The notes under the pieces are model-generated. The model worked only from the letters and a program-made list of their open reading frames with translations. It was not told the origin of the DNA and searched no databases. The translations under genes were made by a program, and so were the position numbers. Positions 36,943-46,777 of a stretch of 64,000 bases of DNA are shown here, one piece after another. The DNA comes from Psychromonas sp. L1A2 (GTDB taxonomy: Bacteria > Pseudomonadota > Gammaproteobacteria > Enterobacterales > Psychromonadaceae): positions 1,364,001 to 1,428,000 of the forward strand of contig NZ_WUAG01000001.1 of the NCBI RefSeq assembly GCF_009828855.1, given 5' to 3'. Within the stretch, counting starts at the first letter, position 1. Each line of letters starts with the position of its first letter.

Positions 36943-37324
36943 CGTAAGGCTTCCATGTCATTTTGGATAAATTAGACATATTTGTACCTTATTATTGTTA
37001 CTCTTTTATTAAATCACCGCTTTAAAGTGATTTACTCAATAGTAAAAATAGAAAGGAAAGCTTGTTAAAGAGAGAATAAAGGCCATTTAATGTGAAGGTA
37101 CTTTATGAAGATACTTTATGAAGATAGTATTACCAACATAATATTTGAGTCTGACATTCAAAGTCGGGTATGAATCTTAAACAATAATTGCTTGTTAAAT
37201 ATCAAAGTGTTGAAATTATCGACAGTCAGTTCATATTTTTGATTTTATTACTGTTTAGGGGTTGTGGTTAAAATTAACTTCTCTATAATACGCCTCACTT
37301 GCTTGAGAACGCTTTAAAGCAATC
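36943..37324. other. Intergenic region before tRNA-Leu
   Basis: About 380 bases. A small tandem (ACTTTATGAAGATA twice, ~37090-37120) is visible. TAATAC-like boxes near 37285 may serve tRNA-Leu, but no clear promoter can be named. Confidence 0.4.
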
Positions 37325-37410
37325 GCCCGGGTGGTGAAATCGGTAGACACAAGGGATTTAAAATCCCTCGACTTATGGTCGTGACGGTTCAAGTCCGTCT
37401 CCGGGCACCA
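37325..37410 (+). tRNA. tRNA-Leu (TAA)
   Basis: 86 nt including CCA, with a long variable arm (class II). Anticodon loop TTTAAAA gives TAA. Very like E. coli tRNA-Leu(UAA). Confidence 0.96.
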
Positions 37411-37419
37411 ATTTTAAGA

Positions 37420-37449
37420 AAAAGCTTCGCATTTGCGAAGCTTTTTTTT
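37420..37449 (+). terminator. Terminator of tRNA-Leu
   Basis: AAGCTTCGC, loop ATTT, GCGAAGCTT and T8. Confidence 0.93.
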
Positions 37450-37590
37450 GCCTAAAATTTATGGTTATTGGTATTATAAATTTTGTTAAGAGAATCAATG
37501 TTTACATTGGTTTATCCTTCAAATAGAATTTTTCTTCTTAAAGTGACTTCATATGCTCTATACCATCGATAAGGGCACTAAGGTAAAATA

Positions 37591-37752
37591 ATACCAAAAT
37601 AATTAATAAGGTGATCATTCTTGCTGGTTAAACTCACCCCTAACTGCGTTGTGAGTTTTGAAGTGAGAACAACTATCTCCTACAACTCACGCCTTATTAG
37701 TGTTAATTTTTCCTGCGCAATCTCTGAACACTTATTTAATTCCATTGGTATA
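37591..37752. mobile_element. MITE-like repeat, 162 bp, copy 2
   Basis: Only a few base differences from 21989-22150, same orientation. One end begins ATACCAAAAT, the other ends ATTCCATTGGTAT, so the tips are inverted ATACCAA. Non-coding. Confidence 0.85.
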
Positions 37753-38101
37753 AATAATGCTTAGCTTATTTAACAAATTTTTAATTTCTTAAATAAATAC
37801 TACCAACTTACTAAAATTCTACCAACCTACTATAAAACTCTACCAACCTACTAATAGGTATAAAAGTTACATTTCAATTTTCAATCACTTTAGGCCTCTG
37901 TCGTGTTGAAATCTGAAATTATAGGTCTATATACGCTATTGTTTTATAGACCTTTTGGAGTAACTCAGTTAAATTTGATGTAATAATTATTAGTATTATA
38001 AATCCTCATGTGATTTTTGAGTTCAAGGACTGAAAAGCTCAATTACTGGATGCTACACGTTAGCTTGAAGTCGTTAGACTTAGATAAGGTATAGATAAAT
38101 A

Positions 38102-41100
38102 ATGGACTTTTTCCATACGTTAAAATCTCGTTTACTGTTTTTGATTTTTATTGTTACATTACCAGGATTAGTTGCTGTTTTATTTCAAGCAACTTCTGAG
38201 CGTAATAATGCGATAAAAAGTGCTCGGCAATTTGCTGTGATGACTGTCGATAACATCACATGGGAACAAACAGAAATAATAGAAAAAACAAAAAGTTTTT
38301 TACAACGTTTATCTCAATCTCCAATTTTATTAAAGCCTAGTTCAATTGAATGTCATCAGTTTTTAGCTAATATTCATCATTTAACAGATTATTACGTCAA
38401 TTTAGGTGCACCCAGTGCAGATGGACAATTACTTTGTAGTGCCACACCATTGAGCGAACCGGTTGATGTGTCTGACCGAGCTTATATTCAACAAGCAATA
38501 ACAAAAAGAGCGTTTACTATTGGTCAATTTCAATTTGATCGAGCCGCTGAAAAAACCAGTATTAATTTTGCTTATCCTATTATCAATGCATTAAATGATG
38601 AGGTTGTTGGGGCTACCGTTGCTGTTGTTTCACTTGATTGGTGGAGCAAGCAACTTGAACATGCTAACTTACCTGAAAAATCAGTTGCATATGTTACTGA
38701 TTCTAATAATAAAATTATTGCTGTTTACCCTGAGAATAAAACCCAACTTGGTCTTTCCTTAGATAGTGTTCAATATTCTGTTAAATCAATGTCAGATAAA
38801 AAAGTAAAATTAATCGAAGATTCAAATAATTATTTGCGCATCTTTGTGAGTCGGGCATTGATAAGCATGAACGAGGGGAGTGATGCTGATGGTGCGGTCA
38901 ATATTACTGTTGGTATCCCTTTTGAAAATGAATTAGCGCTTGTTGATTCAAGGCTCTTGAAAATCATCTCATTGTTAATCATTTTTATTTTAATTAGCAT
39001 CTTATTTGCTATTTTTGCTATTAATAAAAGTGTCCTAAAACCACTTAAAGCGCTTAAAAATTCTACTAAACAACTTGAATTAGGCCTCAGTGAAAACGTG
39101 AGTTCTGTGGAAGGAACCAAAGAGCTTGTTGATCTACAAGAACATTTTTCTTTAATGGCAAAAACAAGGTTGTATGCAGAGCAGCAGCTTAAATACAGCC
39201 AAGCGTTTTTGCAAGAAAGTGAAACAAGATTATCTAGGCATTTACAAAATACACCACTTGGTTCAATCACTTGGGATAAAAACTTTGTTTGTACTGAGTG
39301 GAATCGTGCGGCTGAGCATATATTTGGTTATTCATCGAGTGAAGCTATTGGTGCCGATATTAGTGATTTAATCGTTTCACCTAACTTAAAAACTGAATTC
39401 ATAGAACAATATGGATTGTTATTAAGGCAAGAAGGAGGAACTAACTTTAAAGGTGTGAATATAACTAAAGATGGTCGCACCATTAATTGTAATTGGTATA
39501 ACACCCTTATTCTTGATGAAGAGGGCATTATTAATGGATTCGCTACATTAGTTAAAGATATAACAGAAGATAAACGTAATCAGGATACGTTAGATAATTT
39601 CTTTAAGTTACCGATGAATTTGCATGCCATCATTAATTTCGATAAATCAATTATTAAAGTAAACAAGGGGTGGGAATCAATTCTTGGGTATACCTCAAAT
39701 GAACTGGTTGGCACTAATGTATTAGCCTTAATGCACTCAGATGATATTCAAAAATCTAAAATAGTGACGACTAAATTAAAAACAGAACAAGATCTTCTTT
39801 CATTTGAAACGCGCTGCATGAGCAAGGATGGTGAATATCGTTTAATTGATTGGTCATGCACTGTCTCAAATGAAGATAGAACGTATTATGCGATTGGTAT
39901 CGATATAACAGAAAGAAGGTTAATTGAAGATAAATTAAAACTAGCAGCTGGTGTTTTCACTCATGCTAAAGAAGCCGTTATGATTACTGACCAAAATAAT
40001 AATATCATCGATGTTAATGACGCATTTACAAAAATAAGTGGTTATTCAAAAGACCAATCGATAGGCCAAAAAACGTCTCTGTTTAAGTCTGGCTTAGAGT
40101 CTGATGAGCTTTATAACGAAATATATGATGTTGTCTCAGAGAAAGGTCATTGGAATGGTGAAATCCGCAATAGATGTAAAGATGGAACGATTATTTCTCA
40201 ATTACTGACTGTCAGTACCATTTGCGATGCATCAGGACAAATAACAAATTATATTGCGTTATACACTGACATCAGTGCAATAAAAGAACAACAAGGTCAA
40301 TTAGAACGTATTGCGCACTATGATGTGTTGACTAATTTACCTAACAGAAGCTTGTTGGCTGATCGTTTAAAGCAAGCAATGTTGCTTTGTACAAAAAGAA
40401 ACCAATCTTTAGCGGTTGTTTTTCTTGATTTAGATGGCTTTAAAGAAATTAATGACTCTCATGGCCACAATGTTGGAGACAAATTATTAGTAGAGATTGC
40501 TTCTCGGATACAAGCTTCATTAGGGGGTGAAGGTACTCTTGCTCGTTTCGGCGGAGACGAATTTGTTGCCGTATTAGGAAACCTTGATGATGCCCATGAT
40601 TGTGAGCCTATTTTAGAAGAATTACTTGCGGTAGTAAAAGCTCCTCTGATGATTGGTCATGTCGCTATTAATATTTCTGCAAGTATTGGTGTCACCATCT
40701 ATCCCCATGACAATGTTGATGCAGAACAATTGTTACGTCATGCAGATCAAGCTATGTATACGGCCAAGCAAGAAGGTAAAAATCGATATCATTTATTTGA
40801 TATGGCCCAAGATATAGCCTTAAAAAGCCAGCATGAAAAATTAATTAGAATAGAAGCTGCATTAAAAGATAATGAGTTTGTACTTTATTACCAGCCTAAA
40901 GTTAATATGGTAACAGGTGAATTGATTGGGGTGGAAGCATTGATTCGTTGGCAGCATCCAGAGCGAGGTTTATTGCCACCGATTGAATTCCTACCGGTTA
41001 TAGAGCGCCATGAATTGACAATCAATGTAGGAGAGTGGGTGATTGATACTGCACTTACTCAAATTTCTCATTGGCAAAAACTAGGTCTCAATATTATTGT

Positions 41101-41638
41101 CAGTGTTAATATCGATGCGCTACAGTTACAGCAAGCGTCTTTTGTCGATCGATTATCTACATTATTAGCTGCCCATCCTGATGTACCTAAAGGTGCCCTT
41201 CAATTAGAAGTATTAGAAACAAGTGAATTAGCTGATGTTAAAGATGTAGCAAAAATAATGCATGCATGTATTGAGTTAGGTGTTGGCTTTGCATTAGATG
41301 ATTTTGGTACAGGCTATTGTTCGTTAACTTATTTAAAACGCTTACCTGTTAACTTAATTAAAATAGATCAAAGCTTTATTTTTGGTATGTTGGATGATCC
41401 TGAAGATTTATCGATTGTTGAAGGGGTAATGGGGTTATCTAAAGCTTTCGAACTTAATATCATTGCAGAGGGTGTTGAAACGCTTGAACATGGAGTCGCA
41501 TTATTAGCGTTAGGCTGTTATTTAGCTCAGGGTTACGGTATTGCAAGACCAATGCCTGCTATTGATATATTAGAATGGTCTGAGAATTGGAAGCCAGATA
41601 AAGCTTGGTCAAAATATCACTTAAATATTAATGGTTAA
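38102..41638 (+). CDS. Cache-HAMP-PAS diguanylate cyclase/phosphodiesterase (GGDEF-EAL)
   Basis: 1178 residues. Membrane helix at ~10-28, periplasmic double-Cache-like domain (~35-275), second helix (~288-308), HAMP (~310-360), three PAS segments (~375-495, ~500-610, ~615-735), GGDEF domain with intact GGDEF at 817-821 (RFGGDEFVAV) and EAL domain with Glu945-Ala-Leu (GVEALIRW) plus DDFGTGYCSL and EGVE motifs. Both catalytic sites look intact, so it could make or degrade cyclic di-GMP depending on input. Transcribed alone. It adds to the cyclic-di-GMP output of the rpf system. Confidence 0.92.
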   Translation: MDFFHTLKSRLLFLIFIVTLPGLVAVLFQATSERNNAIKSARQFAVMTVDNITWEQTEIIEKTKSFLQRLSQSPILLKPSSIECHQFLANIHHLTDYYVNLGAPSADGQLLCSATPLSEPVDVSDRAYIQQAITKRAFTIGQFQFDRAAEKTSINFAYPIINALNDEVVGATVAVVSLDWWSKQLEHANLPEKSVAYVTDSNNKIIAVYPENKTQLGLSLDSVQYSVKSMSDKKVKLIEDSNNYLRIFVSRALISMNEGSDADGAVNITVGIPFENELALVDSRLLKIISLLIIFILISILFAIFAINKSVLKPLKALKNSTKQLELGLSENVSSVEGTKELVDLQEHFSLMAKTRLYAEQQLKYSQAFLQESETRLSRHLQNTPLGSITWDKNFVCTEWNRAAEHIFGYSSSEAIGADISDLIVSPNLKTEFIEQYGLLLRQEGGTNFKGVNITKDGRTINCNWYNTLILDEEGIINGFATLVKDITEDKRNQDTLDNFFKLPMNLHAIINFDKSIIKVNKGWESILGYTSNELVGTNVLALMHSDDIQKSKIVTTKLKTEQDLLSFETRCMSKDGEYRLIDWSCTVSNEDRTYYAIGIDITERRLIEDKLKLAAGVFTHAKEAVMITDQNNNIIDVNDAFTKISGYSKDQSIGQKTSLFKSGLESDELYNEIYDVVSEKGHWNGEIRNRCKDGTIISQLLTVSTICDASGQITNYIALYTDISAIKEQQGQLERIAHYDVLTNLPNRSLLADRLKQAMLLCTKRNQSLAVVFLDLDGFKEINDSHGHNVGDKLLVEIASRIQASLGGEGTLARFGGDEFVAVLGNLDDAHDCEPILEELLAVVKAPLMIGHVAINISASIGVTIYPHDNVDAEQLLRHADQAMYTAKQEGKNRYHLFDMAQDIALKSQHEKLIRIEAALKDNEFVLYYQPKVNMVTGELIGVEALIRWQHPERGLLPPIEFLPVIERHELTINVGEWVIDTALTQISHWQKLGLNIIVSVNIDALQLQQASFVDRLSTLLAAHPDVPKGALQLEVLETSELADVKDVAKIMHACIELGVGFALDDFGTGYCSLTYLKRLPVNLIKIDQSFIFGMLDDPEDLSIVEGVMGLSKAFELNIIAEGVETLEHGVALLALGCYLAQGYGIARPMPAIDILEWSENWKPDKAWSKYHLNING

Positions 41639-41930
41639 TGTTAGTTAATGGTTAAGTATCGTTACCCATTGTTTTCAACACTTGGATTCAGATAATAAAA
41701 AGTATAAGTAAGGTGGAGTATCACTAATAAAACCTTACTGAATAGAATGCTTATTATTGATAGTATTATTTAGTTATTTATACCTTCTATATGCTTTGTT
41801 TAGTCGTTAGCTTGGACTCTAAATCAGACGCGACATGATGTCAGTGGGAAGTCCTTATCAAAGGTTGCAACATAAGTTAGTTTTCAAGCTCACGACTCAG
41901 AGGACAAGCGGAAAAGTAAATATTTTCGTT

Positions 41931-42033
41931 GTTAGAAAGTGTCGATTTAACCCGTTAGATCTTGCTCTTTCTGCCTAAAACCTGTTCACTTCAATGCTTG
42001 CTGAATTTTGCACCTTGAATGGTAACGGGTATA
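41931..42033. repeat. 103-bp dispersed repeat, copy 2 (upstream of rluF)
   Basis: Matches 15663-15765 in the blocks GTTAGAAAGT, ATTTAACCCGTTA, TTTCTGCCTA, TTCAATGCTTGCTGAA, ACCTTGAATG and GGGTATA. It lies about 175 bp before the rluF start. Inner AACCCGTTA and terminal TAACGGGT are inverted to each other. Confidence 0.8.
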
Positions 42034-42208
42034 TAAGGTTTGAGATAAGATCCACACTATTATTAAAAGCATTCAGCTATAAAAGAAAATCTTCAAGTAA
42101 TCACACCGTGTATCATTGATATCACTTCATTTCATTTCCGTTAACATCCTGATTATGCTTTAATACGGCGCTTAGTTAGTCGTTAAATAAATAGCATTGG
42201 GGTTTACT

Positions 42209-43213
42209 GTGAGTCAAGATATCGAGAAGCGTCTTAATAAATTTATCAGTGATTCGGGACATTGTTCTCGACGTGAAGCAGATAAGTTAATTGAACAAAA
42301 CCGCGTTAAAATTAATGGGCAAGTTCCAGAGTTAGGAACTAAAGTACAGCCTGGCGATGAAGTGTTTGTTGACGGTAAGCGTATTAATAAAATAGCAGAG
42401 AATAAATCAGACCGTATTTATATTGCTTATAACAAACCAACAGGTATTACATGCACCACTGAACGTGATGTTTACGGTAATATTATCGATGCTATTAGAC
42501 ACAAAGAACGTATTTTCCCTATCGGCCGTTTAGATAAACCTTCAGAAGGTTTAATCTTTCTTACTAGTGATGGCGACATCGTTAATAAAATTTTACGCGC
42601 TGAAAATGCACATGATAAAGAATATCGTGTCACAGTCGATCAACCACTAAGCGAGCGTTTTGTTGACCGCATGCAACGTGGCGTACCTATCCTAGACACC
42701 ATTACTAAGCCTTGTACTGTTAAAGTAGAAAGTCGTTTTGTATTTACTATTATTTTAACGCAGGGTTTAAACCGCCAAATTCGTCGTATGTGTGAATATT
42801 TAGGTTATGAAGTTACACGCCTACAGCGAACGCGTATCATGAACGTGACGTTAAATAACTTAAAAGTAGGGCAGTGGCGAAATCTCTCTGAAAAAGAGAT
42901 GGAAGAGATTAATACAGCTGTTGAAGGATCTTCAAAAACAGCTGTTAATACTACTCTACCTAAACAACAACGAACGACTGACCAAACAAATAGTGATAAA
43001 TTATCTCGTCAAAAGCAATCTTCAGAGCCTAGCACTGCTAGTGCTTACTATGGAAAAGTAGAAAAAAGCGGAAAAGTAGAAAAAAGCGATAGAAATGATA
43101 AATACGGCACAAACAATAAAAGTACACCTAAAGCCAAGAAAGTATTTATCAATAAAAATGCAAAACCAAGTACAACAACCAATAAACCAAAGTTGTCATT
43201 AAAAAGAAAATGA
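42209..43213 (+). CDS. rluF: 23S rRNA pseudouridine synthase RluF
   Basis: 334 residues from a GTG at 42209 (GGGG about 7 bases before). S4 domain RLNKFISDSGHCSRREADKLIEQ, then catalytic RLDKPSEGLIFLT with the Asp, and GLNRQIRRMCEYLGYEV. Matches E. coli RluF, which modifies U2604 (and U2605 weakly) of 23S rRNA. The C-terminal ~90 residues are a basic low-complexity tail with a duplicated EKSGKVEKS unit, longer than the E. coli tail. Its last four bases overlap thiL. Confidence 0.93.
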   Translation: MSQDIEKRLNKFISDSGHCSRREADKLIEQNRVKINGQVPELGTKVQPGDEVFVDGKRINKIAENKSDRIYIAYNKPTGITCTTERDVYGNIIDAIRHKERIFPIGRLDKPSEGLIFLTSDGDIVNKILRAENAHDKEYRVTVDQPLSERFVDRMQRGVPILDTITKPCTVKVESRFVFTIILTQGLNRQIRRMCEYLGYEVTRLQRTRIMNVTLNNLKVGQWRNLSEKEMEEINTAVEGSSKTAVNTTLPKQQRTTDQTNSDKLSRQKQSSEPSTASAYYGKVEKSGKVEKSDRNDKYGTNNKSTPKAKKVFINKNAKPSTTTNKPKLSLKRK

Positions 43214-44253
43214 GCCAAGGTGAATTCGATATAATTAAACGTTACTTTCAGCGTTCAACCAATAAAGTTGATGGCGTTGAGATTGGTATAGGCGACGACT
43301 GTGCAATTTTAGATGTACCTTGCGATCATCAACTAGCTGTTACCACAGATAGCTTAGTGAGCGGAGTTCATTTTTTTGAGGATGTCGATGCCTACCGTTT
43401 AGGTTATAAATCGTTAGCTGTTAATTTAAGTGATTTAGCGGCAATGGGAGCAACTGCTAAGTGGGTTTCTTTAGCCATTACTTTGCCAAAAATAGATGAA
43501 ACTTGGTTAGCTGAGTTTTGCCGAGGTTTTTTCGCTTTAGCTGATAAATACAACGTTAAATTAATTGGTGGTGATACCACAAAAGGACCTCTTTCGATTA
43601 CCGTTTCAGCGAAAGGGTTAGTCAAAACAGGGCAAGCTTTAACACGATATAATGCAAAGATTGGTGATGTCATTTTTGTTAGTGGTTGTTTAGGCGATGG
43701 CGCTTTAGGTCTGCTGGTTAAATTATTGGCCACTGAAACGGAATTGTTTACTAAAGATAATCAGCAAGCCTTTGTCAATGCATTAGAGTTAACAGAGCCT
43801 CGCTTACATTTAGCTAAATTACTCGTAGGTTATGCCTCAAGTTGTATTGATATTTCTGATGGCCTAAGTCAAGATCTCTCACATGTTCTTAACAAATCTC
43901 AATGTAGTGCTGAAATTGCATTAGAAAACTTACCTTTTTCAGACGCGATATTAAATGAAATTAAATTAGATCACCTTTCCTTGTCACAGGCATGGCAATA
44001 TGCGGTTAATGGTGGCGATGACTATGAGTTATTATTTACCATGCCTGCGGAGAAAGTCGCTGCATTTAAAACACTTCTAAATACACAATCAAAATGTATC
44101 GATTTAGCTTGTTATGAAATTGGAAAAATAACAGAGCGCAAGCAAGTTGATTGTGAAGACTCTACAGTAATATCTACTGAAACTTCGATATTATTCACTC
44201 ATCTACAACAACTAGTCGATTTAAATAGTACTGGTTGGGATCATTTCAAATAA
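43210..44253 (+). CDS. thiL: Thiamine-monophosphate kinase
   Basis: 347 residues. N-terminal GEFDIIKRYFQ, metal-binding IGDDCAIL and TTDSLVSGVHFF, AVNLSDLAAMGA, and NGGDDYELLFT are the ThiL signatures. Makes thiamine diphosphate from the monophosphate. ATGA overlap with the gene before and 9 bp before pgpA; thiL-pgpA is a conserved pair. Confidence 0.95.
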   Translation: MSQGEFDIIKRYFQRSTNKVDGVEIGIGDDCAILDVPCDHQLAVTTDSLVSGVHFFEDVDAYRLGYKSLAVNLSDLAAMGATAKWVSLAITLPKIDETWLAEFCRGFFALADKYNVKLIGGDTTKGPLSITVSAKGLVKTGQALTRYNAKIGDVIFVSGCLGDGALGLLVKLLATETELFTKDNQQAFVNALELTEPRLHLAKLLVGYASSCIDISDGLSQDLSHVLNKSQCSAEIALENLPFSDAILNEIKLDHLSLSQAWQYAVNGGDDYELLFTMPAEKVAAFKTLLNTQSKCIDLACYEIGKITERKQVDCEDSTVISTETSILFTHLQQLVDLNSTGWDHFK

Positions 44254-44262
44254 GGTAATAAA

Positions 44263-44781
44263 ATGTTAAATCGTGATGATTTAAAAGGCTTAAAGTTATC
44301 GAATCCAATTCATTTAGCGGCCGTTGGCTTTGGTAGTGGTTTGGCACCTAAAGCGCCTGGTACCTTTGGTACACTGGCGGCGGTACCTTTATTTTATCTA
44401 TTAGCCATGCTTAATATTGAATCCTATATCGCAGTTTTAGTGGTCACTAGCGTTGCTGGCTTTTGGTTTTGCCATGTCACTAGTGCAGCGATGGGAGTGC
44501 ATGACCATAAAGCGATTGTATGGGATGAGTTTGTAGGTTATTGGATTACTATGTTACCTGTTTTATTATTTTATCCGGACCTTAAAAGTACCATGGATAT
44601 TCCTTTTATTTGGGTTGTTGTTGGTTTTGCTTTGTTTCGTTTCTTTGATGTACTAAAGCCTTTTCCTATTAGTTGGTTAGATAGAAAAGTGCATGGCGGT
44701 TTTGGGATCATGATTGACGATATCGTTGCCGGAGTCTTTGCTGCAATTGGATTGTTTTTGATCATTCAATATTGGGGGTAA
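44263..44781 (+). CDS. pgpA: Phosphatidylglycerophosphatase A
   Basis: 172 residues: GFGSGLAPKAPGTFGTLAA at the N-terminus, IVWDEFVGYW and FRFFDVLKPFP, membrane helices between. Removes phosphate from phosphatidylglycerol phosphate in the inner membrane. Follows thiL in the usual order. Confidence 0.95.
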   Translation: MLNRDDLKGLKLSNPIHLAAVGFGSGLAPKAPGTFGTLAAVPLFYLLAMLNIESYIAVLVVTSVAGFWFCHVTSAAMGVHDHKAIVWDEFVGYWITMLPVLLFYPDLKSTMDIPFIWVVVGFALFRFFDVLKPFPISWLDRKVHGGFGIMIDDIVAGVFAAIGLFLIIQYWG

Positions 44782-44783
44782 AT

Positions 44784-46355
44784 ATGTTATTACGTTGGCT
44801 TATTCTTACTGTAACGTTTTATACAACTGGTAGTATTGCAGAAAGCCAGAATATATTTAACCCACAGGCCATTACTGTTGCGATAGATAAAACACCTGTT
44901 TCATTTAACCCTTATTCTGATCAAGCATTAATGGGACAGCAATTTAAACATCTACTATTTGATCCGTTATTTCGCTGGGATAAAAACCAAAAAATAGAAC
45001 CGCGTTTGGTCAAAAATTGGAAGCGTGTCGATAAACGAACGGTGCGTTTTTTTCTTCGTGACAATATACATTTTCATACGGGTAATTTGTTAACTTCAAA
45101 TGATGTACTTTGGTCCTTTGAGCAAGCAAAGAAACAAATTAATAGTAATTTTTTAAGTAAGTTAGATTGGGTTAAAGCTAATCATAAAAATAGCTTTGAT
45201 ATCAGGACAAGTCTCAGTGATATCCAACTGTTAGACTATTTAACCAATGTGTTTATATTAGACTCAAGGTTCTATGAAAGTAATACAAACGTATTAAATA
45301 GCTCTCCTTCAATAATACTCCCACCGGTAAGAAATTTACCGATGTCTGGGACTGGTCCTTATTTAATACAACAATATAATCCTGTTTTAGGAATGGTTGT
45401 TGTTGCAAATCCAAATTATTGGGACGGTTTTCCTAAGGTTCAATTCTTTCGCTTTATGCGTATTAATAAGCCCCAATCTCGTTTATTTGCATTGTTAGCC
45501 GATGATGTACAGGTGAGTTATGCAATCCCTAATAAAAGTACCGAAGACCTTGAAAGTAATACTACAAAAAACTTAGTTAAAGTACCGTCTTCAAATGTCA
45601 TTTTTTTAACGATTAACGATAAATTATCACCAGTATTAAAAAATAATGAAGCACGTGATGCTATTCATCTAGCGATCAATCAAGCGGGTATGTTGAAATA
45701 TATCTTAAAAGATAATGGTCAAGTGCATCCTTCTGTTATGGCTTTAGCTGATAATACGTTTTCAGAGAAACAAGATAAAATAAAAGAAGATATGCCTGAA
45801 TACGATTTAGAAAAATCTAAGGCGTTAGTCAAAGCAATGAAGTTACCAAAACAAATGTCTTTATTGGTAATGTTAGATGATGTTGGGAATACGAAAAAAG
45901 TAGCTGAAGCATTAAGTAAAATGTTGAAGAGGGCTGGTATTGTTGTTGCTACGCAAGAAATTAGCTCTGAAGAAATATGGAAAAATACTAACTTATACTA
46001 TGACTTAACTGTTTCTACTTGGCAGACTCAGTTAATGAGTCGAGATAATATGTATGAAAACTTATTTTTACAAAGCTATTTAACAGGTTATTTACAAGAT
46101 AAGTTTAAGGATCAGGGGTTAAAGGATAACTTTCAACAGGAATCTGCTTACTTTAAAACCTTACAGCAAGATAACTGGGTTATCCCATTGTTTTATCAAG
46201 ATAAAATTTGGGCTCAAAATAATAAATTTAATTTAGATGAAATATTTTCAAGTAACGGAATCCCATATTGGTCATTACTTAAATTAAAAAATACTGAAGA
46301 TAAACCCAAAAATGAAGAGACGTTATTAAAGTTGAAAGAGAAAAACCAAGGATAA
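44784..46355 (+). CDS. Orphan ABC transporter substrate-binding protein, family 5
   Basis: 523 residues with an N-terminal signal (hydrophobic 1-19, cleavage near SIAES). The family 5 pattern is present: DPLFRWDKNQKIEPRLVKNWKR, FHTGNLLTSNDVLWSFEQA and GTGPYLIQQYNP; related to OppA, DppA and SapA. It begins two bases after pgpA ends, so it is probably co-transcribed with rluF-thiL-pgpA, an unusual setting with no permease or ATPase nearby. Likely peptide or related solute binding. Confidence 0.85.
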   Translation: MLLRWLILTVTFYTTGSIAESQNIFNPQAITVAIDKTPVSFNPYSDQALMGQQFKHLLFDPLFRWDKNQKIEPRLVKNWKRVDKRTVRFFLRDNIHFHTGNLLTSNDVLWSFEQAKKQINSNFLSKLDWVKANHKNSFDIRTSLSDIQLLDYLTNVFILDSRFYESNTNVLNSSPSIILPPVRNLPMSGTGPYLIQQYNPVLGMVVVANPNYWDGFPKVQFFRFMRINKPQSRLFALLADDVQVSYAIPNKSTEDLESNTTKNLVKVPSSNVIFLTINDKLSPVLKNNEARDAIHLAINQAGMLKYILKDNGQVHPSVMALADNTFSEKQDKIKEDMPEYDLEKSKALVKAMKLPKQMSLLVMLDDVGNTKKVAEALSKMLKRAGIVVATQEISSEEIWKNTNLYYDLTVSTWQTQLMSRDNMYENLFLQSYLTGYLQDKFKDQGLKDNFQQESAYFKTLQQDNWVIPLFYQDKIWAQNNKFNLDEIFSSNGIPYWSLLKLKNTEDKPKNEETLLKLKEKNQG

Positions 46356-46359
46356 TATA

Positions 46360-46582
46360 ATACTGATTACATTAAATAAGTGATCTAAATTTTGCGCAGA
46401 AAAAATGACTTAGTTTAAGGCGAAAAGAGAGGCCTTTCGAAGATTAACTTGTTAATCGTCTGTCGGTGAATTAACTAAAACATGTTAATTCATTAATTGT
46501 TATTCCCTTTGCGAAATTTACAACGAAGCAATAAGTTATTTTAACCAGTAAAATAGACCAGTTAATTAGTGTGATTGGTATA
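46360..46582. mobile_element. Longer relative of the MITE-like repeat, 223 bp
   Basis: Inverse orientation to the 162-bp copies. Shared parts: ATTAAATAAGTGATCT...TTGCGCAG-AAAAA at one end, and TTTAACCAGTAAAAT...TTAATTA ending TTGGTATA at the other. The middle has diverged and carries other inverted repeats (TTAACTTGTTAA, AACATGTT). Confidence 0.65.
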
Positions 46583-46777
46583 AGAACTGCAACATAATGA
46601 AGTGGTGTTAATTACTTCATTATGTTGCAGTTTGATTAGGCTTTTTAAATAAATTTTTTCAAAAAGCTTAATTCGTTATATCACTTAAACTTATCTAGTA
46701 AAAACTAGTCAGCAAAGATTGTCTGAAAACACTAACAAAGTGTAGCTTTTAAAGCCTACCTGTAAAGCCCCCAATAC

